Below, piece by piece: positions 16,130 through 22,944 of a DNA stretch of 45,622 bases. This DNA comes from Bacillota bacterium (GTDB lineage: Bacteria; Bacillota; Clostridia; Lachnospirales; Lachnospiraceae). The stretch's first letter is position 1. Each line of letters starts with the position of its first letter. The position numbers and the translations under genes are program-made. The stretch covers positions 1 to 45,622 of the forward strand of contig JAEZFK010000029.1 in assembly GCA_023437715.1 (NCBI GenBank), read 5' to 3'. A model generated the notes under the pieces. It saw nothing but the letters and a program-made list of their open reading frames with translations. It searched no databases and was not told the origin of the DNA.

Positions 16130-17905
16130 ATGAAAAGAAACGTGTTGGCAGGTTTTCTTTCTATGGCAATGGCAGCGTCCCTGCTTTCCGGCTGCGGCGG
16201 CGCAAAGAGCGCCAACCAGGCGGCTGATGCGGAAAAAGCGGCTGTAGAACTGACGGCAGAGGAACAGGAGGCAGTAGACGCGGGGCTCATCCAACTGGAT
16301 GGTTCACTTCCCATCATTAAGGACCCTGTGAAGTTTGAGGAAAAGTACGGAAAAATCAAGGTATTGAATGTAGGTGATGCCCAGCGCGTAACAAAGCCGG
16401 AAGATATTGAGATGGTAAAGAAATGGGCGGAAGATACGGGTGTATCCTTTGAGTGGACCACCATCCCTCCGGAAAATGCGGGAGAAAAAATCAACTTAAT
16501 GCTGACGGCCGGCAATGAGCTTCCCGACGTGTTCTGGAATTTTGAAGGCTCCCAGTCCGGTATTACGGTTGCCCAGTATGCGGATCAGAACATTTTCCTT
16601 CCAACAGAAACCATTGTAAAGGATTATATGCCTAACTTAAAGAAGATCCTGGATGAGAATCCCTCTTATATGATGGAAGTACAGAGCCCTGACGGACATA
16701 TGTACGGCTTTCCATGGATTGAACAGATGAAGGGCCTTATCCTGACGCCGGGACCCTTCCTGATTAACAAAACCTGGCTGGACAAGGTGGGCAAGGATGT
16801 GCCAACGACAGTGGATGAATGGGTTGACTGCCTGAAAGCATTCCGTGACGGCGGTGATTTAAACGGAAACGGCAAGGCTGACGAGATCCCAATGGCATGC
16901 TGGTTCGGTCAGCATAACCAGGATGGTTTCGGTTCCTATAACTTGTTCTACCGGTTTACCGGAGCTTTCGGAAGTGCAGATTCCTATTGCGGGGGCAATC
17001 CTTATGCGGACCATTTAAGAATTATTGACGGAAAGGTAACCTTTACTGCAATGGATGAATCCATTAAGAAGACAGCGGAATTCTTTAACATGCTTTACAA
17101 GGAAGGACTGTTATGGAACGGCTCCTTTGAAAATGCGGAAAGCGCTGCATTCAAGAGCTCTCTGATTAAGGAAGACGTGGCAAGAATCGGTTCCTTCGGC
17201 GTCTGGGCGGATCAGGAAATCGTAAACCTGGATGTTCATGATGAATATGTTCCCCTTCCCAGATTAGAGGGAGAAGCAGGAAAGATCGGCTTTGCACTGA
17301 ACCAGTCGGAAATGCAGGATTCCTCCATCGGCGCCATCACCACAGACTGTAAGTTCCCTCACCTGATGGCGAGATTCTATGACTATATTTATGGAAATCC
17401 GGAGATTTCCATCCAGACCAACTGGGGCGCAATGGGATACAACTATGTGAAGAATGACCAGGGCATTATGGAGACACCTTTGGATGACAAGGGCCATATC
17501 ATTACCCAGGAGCCATGGACAGACTTCGGACAGCAGCGTGCCAATACAACCATTACCCGTACCCCGATGGCAGTGCTCAACGGTTATTATGACACGGTTG
17601 TAAAATATACCTTTGACGCTGTAAAGCTTTATGAATATCAGGTAGTAAACGGCAAAGAAGACATTATGAAGGAATATGAAACCATTCCGAAAGTAATGAT
17701 GACAACGGACGAGATTTCAAGACTTGCACAGGTTCAGCCCACAGTTTCCAATATCGTAGACCGTTACATAGCAAAATGGATTACAGAAGGCGTAGATGAT
17801 GCCGGCTGGGAAAGCTATAAGAGCGAGCTGGAATCCGCCGGAGTAAAGGATATCGTCGATATTTACCAGGGCGCTGTAGACAGAGCCAAGAACGCTGTAA
17901 AATAA
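16130..17905 (+). CDS. Extracellular sugar-binding lipoprotein (family 1, LplA-like)
   Basis: The substrate-capturing lipoprotein of the ABC system, 591 residues, in the size range of LplA/YtcQ proteins. The signal peptide MKRNVLAGFLSMAMAASLLS is followed by lipobox LLSGC with Cys22 as the lipid-anchored residue, then a short polar linker. VSFEWTTIPPENAGEKINLM and a DLNGNGKADEIP segment (a calcium-loop-like stretch often seen in this group) are visible. AAGGAGG supports the start. It is followed by overlapping hairpins before the GH32 genes. Substrate is inferred from context. Confidence 0.9.
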   Translation: MKRNVLAGFLSMAMAASLLSGCGGAKSANQAADAEKAAVELTAEEQEAVDAGLIQLDGSLPIIKDPVKFEEKYGKIKVLNVGDAQRVTKPEDIEMVKKWAEDTGVSFEWTTIPPENAGEKINLMLTAGNELPDVFWNFEGSQSGITVAQYADQNIFLPTETIVKDYMPNLKKILDENPSYMMEVQSPDGHMYGFPWIEQMKGLILTPGPFLINKTWLDKVGKDVPTTVDEWVDCLKAFRDGGDLNGNGKADEIPMACWFGQHNQDGFGSYNLFYRFTGAFGSADSYCGGNPYADHLRIIDGKVTFTAMDESIKKTAEFFNMLYKEGLLWNGSFENAESAAFKSSLIKEDVARIGSFGVWADQEIVNLDVHDEYVPLPRLEGEAGKIGFALNQSEMQDSSIGAITTDCKFPHLMARFYDYIYGNPEISIQTNWGAMGYNYVKNDQGIMETPLDDKGHIITQEPWTDFGQQRANTTITRTPMAVLNGYYDTVVKYTFDAVKLYEYQVVNGKEDIMKEYETIPKVMMTTDEISRLAQVQPTVSNIVDRYIAKWITEGVDDAGWESYKSELESAGVKDIVDIYQGAVDRAKNAVK

Positions 17906-17917
17906 TAAAAATAACAG

Positions 17918-17954
17918 GGCTGCCACACAGAATAGAGGCTGTACGGCAGCCTCT
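17918..17954 (+). other. Overlapping alternative hairpins between binding-protein and GH32 genes
   Basis: AGAGGCTG (17934-17941) pairs perfectly with CAGCCTCT (17947-17954). The competing pair is GGCTGCC (17918-17924) with GGCAGCC (17945-17951). No T-run follows, so this is more likely an mRNA processing or stability element than a terminator. Confidence 0.5.
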
Positions 17955-17978
17955 GCTATATTGCCAGGAGGACAAACT

Positions 17979-19352
17979 ATGAGTACAAAGGGTGTACGTG
18001 ATTTCAGGCCCAAAATACATTTCACACCACCAAAGAACTGGAGCAATGATCCCAACGGAATGGTTTATGCGGAGGGTCGCTGGCATCTTTACTACCAGCA
18101 TTATCCGGAAAAACCCTTCTGGGGACCCATGCATTGGGGCCATGCTGTCAGCAGGGATTTACTGCGCTGGGAGCATCAGCCCATTGCCCTGCGGCCGGAT
18201 GAGCTGGGATATATCTTTTCCGGAAGCATGGCCTATGATAAAGAAAATACATCAGGCTTTGGCAGGGATGGAAAGGCTCCCATGGTAGCCATGTACACCA
18301 GCCACCGGGGAGAAGACGGACATGAATGCCAGAGCATTGCTTACAGCGTGGACGGAGGCTTCCACTTTGAAAAATACTACGGCAATCCTGTTATAGAGAA
18401 TCCCGGCCTGACGGATTTCAGAGATCCCAAGGTATTCTGGAATGGGAAGCGCAATTGCTGGAGTGTGATTCTGGCGGCTAAGAACTGTGCTTATATTTAC
18501 GCATCCCAGGACCTGAAAAAGTGGGAGAAAACAGGAGAGTTCGGCAGGGAAGAGAATCTGGTGGACAGCACCTGGGAATGCACGGACTTATTTCCTCTTC
18601 AGACGGAGGACGGGGAAAAGTGGGTGCTGCTGGTCAGCATGATGGCGTGCCCGGGAAAAAGCTGCGCGGGTATCCAGTATTTTATCGGAGAATTTGACGG
18701 GGACACATTCCGCGCCGAGAAGAAGGAAAAGGAGCCTCTCTGGCTGGATTTCGGATTTGACAATTATGCGGGGGTCACTTTCCATAATTACAGTAAACCG
18801 GTCTACTTAGGCTGGGGCGTCAGCCCGGAATATGCCAACCAGGTGCCTACCGGAGAATTTGCAGGCCTGATGACCGTGGCCAGAGAGCTTTCCCTGATAA
18901 AAACGGAACGGGGCTACCGGCTGGCGGCAAAGCCCTTTGGCCTTGACCGGTTCCGTGCCGGGGCCTATGCTGCCCACGACGGGGATTCCCTGATCAGTGA
19001 GTGCTTTGGCTTGAAAGTCCGGGGACAATCCGGTAAAATAATATTTGTCAATGGAAAGAATCAGGAGCTGGTCATTGAGATCGGAAAAGACAGCATCCGG
19101 ATTGACCGGTCCAGGGCAGGAGCCCGGGATTTCTCGGAGAAGTATTGTGATGAGCTTCATTCCGTGGCAAAGGCAAGGCGGCTTTTGGGCGGGGATGCTG
19201 AGACGGAAATATTGTTTGATGTCTCTTACCTGGAGGTATTCGGGGATAAGGGGCTGGAAACGGCATCCATGACAGTATACCCGGATGTACCTTATGAGAA
19301 AATCTCCATACAGGGGGATTTAGCCGTTCAGATTTACCAGATTCAGCAGTAA
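17979..19352 (+). CDS. GH32 beta-fructofuranosidase, copy 1 (cytoplasmic)
   Basis: A glycoside hydrolase that releases fructose from sucrose or short fructans. From ATG 17979 (457 aa): nucleophile Asp24 in WSNDPNG (the family usually has WMNDPNG), Asp149 in FRDPK as transition-state stabiliser, acid/base Glu200 in WECTDLF, then a C-terminal beta-sandwich with EILFDVSYLEVFGDKG. There is no signal peptide, so it acts inside the cell on imported sugar. AGGAGG at 17967-17972 fixes the start. It is about two thirds identical, without gaps, to the next gene over the first 200 residues (counted by eye), so the pair arose by tandem duplication. Confidence 0.92.
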   Translation: MSTKGVRDFRPKIHFTPPKNWSNDPNGMVYAEGRWHLYYQHYPEKPFWGPMHWGHAVSRDLLRWEHQPIALRPDELGYIFSGSMAYDKENTSGFGRDGKAPMVAMYTSHRGEDGHECQSIAYSVDGGFHFEKYYGNPVIENPGLTDFRDPKVFWNGKRNCWSVILAAKNCAYIYASQDLKKWEKTGEFGREENLVDSTWECTDLFPLQTEDGEKWVLLVSMMACPGKSCAGIQYFIGEFDGDTFRAEKKEKEPLWLDFGFDNYAGVTFHNYSKPVYLGWGVSPEYANQVPTGEFAGLMTVARELSLIKTERGYRLAAKPFGLDRFRAGAYAAHDGDSLISECFGLKVRGQSGKIIFVNGKNQELVIEIGKDSIRIDRSRAGARDFSEKYCDELHSVAKARRLLGGDAETEILFDVSYLEVFGDKGLETASMTVYPDVPYEKISIQGDLAVQIYQIQQ

Positions 19353-19383
19353 CAGAAAAATAAAACGGAAAGAAGGGAAAGCT

Positions 19384-20754
19384 ATGAGCACGAAAGGAAT
19401 AAGGGATTTTCGCCCCAGGATTCATTTTACCCCAACCGATAACTGGATGAATGACCCTAACGGCATGGTTTACATAAATGGAATCTATCATTTCTGCTAC
19501 CAGAAGTATCCTTGTGATACGGTATGGGGGCCCATGCACTGGGGCCATGCGGTGACTAAGGATTTGCTCCACTGGGAGCATCTTCCCATGGCGCTGTATC
19601 CGGATGAGCTGGGCTATATATTCTCAGGCAGCAGCGTTTATGATAAGTATAATACCTCCGGCTACGGAACCAAGGAAAATCCTCCCATAATTGCCGTTTA
19701 CACCAGCCATGACAATGAAACGGGGCTGGAACAGCAGAGCATTGCTTACAGTGTGGACGGAGGAAAGCACTTTGAGAAATCTTACTTGAATCCTGTCATT
19801 GAAAACCCCGGCATTCCTGATTTCAGAGATCCCAAGGTATTCTGGAATCCGGTTCACCGCTGCTGGGGACTGGTGCTGGCAGCCCAGGACCGGGTTTATT
19901 TCTACGGCTCCCAGGATTTAAAAAGATGGGAAAAGACGGGGGAATTCGGCCCGGAAGGCAACCATGCCAACGGCGTATGGGAATGTCCCGATTTATTCCC
20001 GGTGAAGCATGAAAATAAGGTATTCTGGATTTTGGTGGTGAGCATGACAAAGACAGACCAGGAGCGCTCCAGAACCCAGTATTTTATCGGAGATTTTGAC
20101 GGGGAGAGGTTCATCTGCACCCATCCGTCCCATGAGCCGGTCTGGCTGGATGAGGGCTTTGACAATTATGCAGGGGTTACGTTTCAGAATTATGATGCTC
20201 CGCTTTTCATGGGATGGGCCATGAACTGGGCTTACGCCTCCAAGGTTCCCACCAATGAATTCTGCGGACAGGCGACTCTGGCAAGAAGCTTATCCCTTTG
20301 TGAGACAAGGGAGGGCTACCGGCTGGCAGGGCACGTGGAAGGCCTTGATAAATTCCGGCATATGGCATATCCTGTCCGCAGCGGCGCCCATCTGATGACG
20401 GAGACCTTTGGCTTAAAGATCAGGGGAGAGGGAGACGGGAAAATCCGGCTGTCAAACAGCGAAGGGCAGAGGCTGGAAATTGAGGTGGCGGGAGATACCA
20501 TAACGGTGAACCGGACCATTGCCGGATACCGGGAGTTTGACGAACAGTTCATGACGCCGGAATATTCCGTTGTTTCCGCAAAACGCCGGAGAGAGGGAAG
20601 CTGGGACCTTGAAGTGATTTTTGATGTCTCGGTTCTGGAGGTGTTTGCGGACGGGGGACTTAATATGATCACCATGGTTGTATACCCTGACACTCCTTAT
20701 GATACGATCAAATGGAAAGGCAGCCTTCAAGTGTCTTTGTTTGAAATCAACTGA
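19384..20754 (+). CDS. GH32 beta-fructofuranosidase, copy 2 (cytoplasmic)
   Basis: Paralogue of the previous gene, 456 residues, with the catalytic residues at identical positions: Asp24 in WMNDPNG, Asp149 in FRDPK and Glu200 in WECPDLF. The beta-sandwich ends with EVIFDVSVLEVFADGG. No signal peptide. It keeps the canonical Met before NDPNG that copy 1 has lost. Differences cluster around the entrance segments (for example PCDTVWGP against PEKPFWGP at 43-50), so the two may prefer different chain lengths or linkages. It lies 31 bp after copy 1 in the same operon. Confidence 0.92.
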   Translation: MSTKGIRDFRPRIHFTPTDNWMNDPNGMVYINGIYHFCYQKYPCDTVWGPMHWGHAVTKDLLHWEHLPMALYPDELGYIFSGSSVYDKYNTSGYGTKENPPIIAVYTSHDNETGLEQQSIAYSVDGGKHFEKSYLNPVIENPGIPDFRDPKVFWNPVHRCWGLVLAAQDRVYFYGSQDLKRWEKTGEFGPEGNHANGVWECPDLFPVKHENKVFWILVVSMTKTDQERSRTQYFIGDFDGERFICTHPSHEPVWLDEGFDNYAGVTFQNYDAPLFMGWAMNWAYASKVPTNEFCGQATLARSLSLCETREGYRLAGHVEGLDKFRHMAYPVRSGAHLMTETFGLKIRGEGDGKIRLSNSEGQRLEIEVAGDTITVNRTIAGYREFDEQFMTPEYSVVSAKRRREGSWDLEVIFDVSVLEVFADGGLNMITMVVYPDTPYDTIKWKGSLQVSLFEIN

Positions 20755-20798
20755 TAACGGGATTTTATTTATTAAAAATTTGGCAGGGGGAGACAGGT

Positions 20799-20825
20799 AC
20801 TTTTTTGCTTTTCTCTCATAACATA
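20799..20825 (+). promoter_or_regulatory. Possible sigma-K-type promoter for the LysM gene
   Basis: AC at 20799-20800, 16 bases, then CATAACATA (20817-20825), which fits the mother-cell sigma pattern AC-N16-CATANNNTA. The pattern is loose enough to occur by chance; the spore-coat-like product makes it more plausible. Confidence 0.35.
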
Positions 20826-20858
20826 AGGCAAATTGTTTTATTGAAAGGCAGTAATCTT

Positions 20859-21530
20859 ATGACTCCTTGCCCTGAAGGACTGTTTCCTCATACCATCCGA
20901 TCCGGTGATACTTTATGGCTCCTTTCCCAGCGTTATTCTACCACGATCAGCGCGATTATGGCCGCAAACCCAGGCTTAAAACCAAATAATCTGACCGTAG
21001 GGAAGACCATCTGCATCCCCACAGGAAGAGCACCCCGCCCTCCGGTTCCACGTCCCCCGGCCCCGCCTTCCGGCAGACCATCGGGAGGCCGCTGTCCCGT
21101 AGGCCTTCGTACCTATACGATTCAGCGCAACGACACTTTATGGCTTCTTTCCCAGCGCTACTGCACTACGGTGGATACCATTAGGGCCGTAAATCCCGGA
21201 ATGGATCCCAATAACCTGGCTGTGGGCCAGATGATCTGGATACCGGCCGGATACAGTCTCCAAAATCTGCCTTCCTGGTTCCGCTCTCAGGAGGTCGACT
21301 CAGACGATGCGGTTGACAACGGCCAGATCCCTGCCTGCCCGGAAGCCTATTCCTATACCATTGAAGCCGGAGATACCCTGTGGCTGCTTGCCCGGCGTTT
21401 CCAGACCTCGGTAGATGCAATCATGGCCATGAATCCAGGCCTGAATCCAACCAGCCTCTTTGTGGGGCAGGTGATCTGCATTCCCAGAAGACAGAGTAAT
21501 GCTTCCCAGCCTCCTATGCCCATGCAGTAA
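20859..21530 (+). CDS. Triple LysM-domain protein, possibly spore-associated
   Basis: A 223-residue protein made of three LysM peptidoglycan-binding repeats (about 11-54, 85-128 and 165-208). Each has the pattern YTI-x3-DTLWLL-x-RR/QRY-T-x-I-x-A-NPG-x-N-L-VG-x-I-IP. The first two are joined by a proline-rich linker (RPPVPRPPAPPSGRP). Each repeat is preceded by Cys-Pro (CPEG, CPVG, CPEA), and cysteines recur in CIP ends. There is no signal peptide, so it is not exported by Sec; together with the CP motifs this resembles clostridial spore-coat or cortex-binding LysM proteins. AAAGG about 11 bases upstream supports ATG 20859. Unrelated to the sugar genes around it. Confidence 0.85.
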   Translation: MTPCPEGLFPHTIRSGDTLWLLSQRYSTTISAIMAANPGLKPNNLTVGKTICIPTGRAPRPPVPRPPAPPSGRPSGGRCPVGLRTYTIQRNDTLWLLSQRYCTTVDTIRAVNPGMDPNNLAVGQMIWIPAGYSLQNLPSWFRSQEVDSDDAVDNGQIPACPEAYSYTIEAGDTLWLLARRFQTSVDAIMAMNPGLNPTSLFVGQVICIPRRQSNASQPPMPMQ

Positions 21531-21563
21531 CCGGCGTCTGTCCGGCAGCCGGTTACCTTGGGA

Positions 21564-21617
21564 CTGGAAAATGGCCATGATGCTTCTTTTTCAGGAAGCG
21601 CCATGGCCATTTTCCAG
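21564..21617. terminator. Long perfect hairpin after the LysM gene
   Basis: A 16-bp perfect stem (21564-21579 with 21602-21617) with a smaller GCTTC/GAAGC stem inside its loop. No T-run follows on either side of note, so it may terminate weakly or stabilise the mRNA end. Confidence 0.5.
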
Positions 21618-21687
21618 ATCCGGGAGCATTGAGGGACTTTGTACATATTGCACAAAAAAATAATTGAATATTACCTATTTTTACAAA

Positions 21688-21716
21688 TGGACTTCTGCCT
21701 CTTTCCGTGGTATACT
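21688..21716 (+). promoter_or_regulatory. Promoter of the beta-glucoside locus
   Basis: TGGACT (21688-21693), 17 bases, TATACT (21711-21716). Transcription would begin near 21723, just ahead of the first antiterminator target. Confidence 0.6.
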
Positions 21717-21738
21717 CCAAATTAGAAAATAGATGTGT

Positions 21739-21768
21739 AGTTTGTGACTGGTCATGCAGGCAAGATCT
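21739..21768 (+). promoter_or_regulatory. First ribonucleic antiterminator target (RAT1)
   Basis: The 30-base element contains GACTG, a short loop and GCAGGCAAGA, closely following the LicT/BglG target layout. Its 3' half overlaps the 5' arm of the terminator that follows, so protein binding would prevent termination. Confidence 0.8.
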
Positions 21769-21827
21769 ACAAGGTTGTTATCATTTGATATTTCTTAAAT
21801 GATGGTCCTGGTAGCTTGTCTTTTTTT
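21760..21827 (+). terminator. Conditional terminator under RAT1
   Basis: GGCAAGATCTAC-AAGG pairs, with a bulge, to CCTGGTAGCTTGTC (21807-21820). The inner stem ATCATTT/AAATGAT is perfect, and seven T residues follow at 21821-21827. Confidence 0.8.
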
Positions 21828-21847
21828 GTTATATTCTGAAAGAGCAT

Positions 21848-22687
21848 ATGAAAATTGAAAAAGTACTGAACAATAACATGGTTTCAGCCTATAACGCTGA
21901 GGGAAAAGAAGTTATTCTGAAGGGAAAATCCCTGGGCTTTGGAAAGAAAAAGGGCGATGAGGTGGACCGGAAGCTGGTGGAGAGGGTATTCATCCAGAAT
22001 GATAAAAGGGATGCCCGCCATTTTGAAGAGTATTTTGCAAAGCTTCCCCAGGAATATTGGGAGATCAGCGAGCAGACGGTGGATTACGCCAAAAGCGAGT
22101 TTGGGATGCGGCTGGATGCCCGGATCATTCTTCCCATATGCGACCATATTGCCGGTGCGGTGGAACGGTACCGGAACGGGACCATTCTCCGCAACGCCAT
22201 GATCTGGGATGGGAAACGGTTTTATCCCAATGAATTTAAAGTCGGCCAGTATGCCCTGGATTTAATCCGGAAAAGGCTTCATATTTCCATGGAAGAGGAT
22301 GAAGCCATGTTTCTGGCGTTCCACTTCGTTTACGGCCAGTTAAACCGGCAGGAACCGGATGACTTAGAGCTCATAACCGGGATCATTAAGGATATTGTGG
22401 ACATTGTGGAGTCCGCCTATCAGGTGAAGCTGAACACGGAAACCTGGGATTACAGGCGTTTCGTGACCCATATCCGTTTTTTCGCCCAGCGGATGCTGCA
22501 GAACAAGCAGTACGAGGTGGCTGATGAAGAGTGGTATCAGCTGTTAAAGGAAAAATACCGAAGATCCTACAACTGCATTGTTAAAATAGCAGATTATATA
22601 CACGACCGGTACTATTATGAAATAGACCGGGAAGAGATGATGTATCTGATGATACACATTGAGAAAGTCACCAGAGAACTGGTATAA
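21848..22687 (+). CDS. licT: BglG/LicT-family transcriptional antiterminator
   Basis: An RNA-binding antiterminator of 279 residues controlled by PTS phosphorylation. Residues 1-56 form the RNA-binding CAT domain (MKIEKVLNNNMVSAYNAEGK, GKSLGFGKKKGDEV). PRD1 has His100 (ICDHIAGAVERY) and His159 (FLAFHF); PRD2 has His208 (FVTHIRFFAQR) and His270 (YLMIHIEK), so all four regulatory histidines are present, unlike in the LicR-like protein at 1030. RAT elements with terminators lie immediately before it and immediately after it, so it controls its own synthesis and that of the downstream EIIBCA and GH1 genes. Presumed inducer: aryl-beta-glucosides such as salicin, or cellobiose-type sugars, sensed through the EII. 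Confidence 0.92.
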   Translation: MKIEKVLNNNMVSAYNAEGKEVILKGKSLGFGKKKGDEVDRKLVERVFIQNDKRDARHFEEYFAKLPQEYWEISEQTVDYAKSEFGMRLDARIILPICDHIAGAVERYRNGTILRNAMIWDGKRFYPNEFKVGQYALDLIRKRLHISMEEDEAMFLAFHFVYGQLNRQEPDDLELITGIIKDIVDIVESAYQVKLNTETWDYRRFVTHIRFFAQRMLQNKQYEVADEEWYQLLKEKYRRSYNCIVKIADYIHDRYYYEIDREEMMYLMIHIEKVTRELV

Positions 22688-22698
22688 AACAGAGAATG

Positions 22699-22736
22699 GG
22701 ATTGTTACCGGACGGATTTGCGGTCCGGGCAGGACC
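22699..22736 (+). promoter_or_regulatory. Second antiterminator target (RAT2), with an enlarged apical stem
   Basis: GGATTGTTAC (22699-22708) is the exact 5' flank of classical bgl-type RATs, and GGCAGGACC (22728-22736) fits the 3' flank GGCAAAACC. Between them the usual short stem is replaced by CGGAC-9-base loop-GTCCG. The 3' flank overlaps the terminator arm by four bases. Confidence 0.75.
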
Positions 22737-22798
22737 CTGCATGAGAGCGTGCTGTGAGGTGCTATTCACCTTCCGGCTGCTTTTGGCAGGGTCTTTTT
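22731..22798 (+). terminator. Conditional terminator under RAT2
   Basis: GACCCTGC (22733-22740) pairs perfectly with GCAGGGTC (22786-22793), with an inner AGGTG/CACCT stem and a T-run to 22798. Two further hairpins (22799-22823 and CCCC/GGGG near 22830-22841) follow before the EIIBCA gene. Confidence 0.8.
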
Positions 22799-22944
22799 CG
22801 TATAGGAAAGTTCGCCCTATACGATAAAACCCCTCCGGGGGATGCGGACTCTTTATTTTTTGAATGACAGGGTGCTTCAGAGAATGAAAATGCCCTTTCA
22901 GATAGATAATGAAAAAATAAACCTTAAATAAGGGGGAAAAAATT

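Noticed and set aside
19072..19581. Minus-strand frame of 169 codons opposite the GH32 genes
   Set aside because: It spans the junction of two well-supported plus-strand genes, has no ribosome binding site and no recognisable motif.
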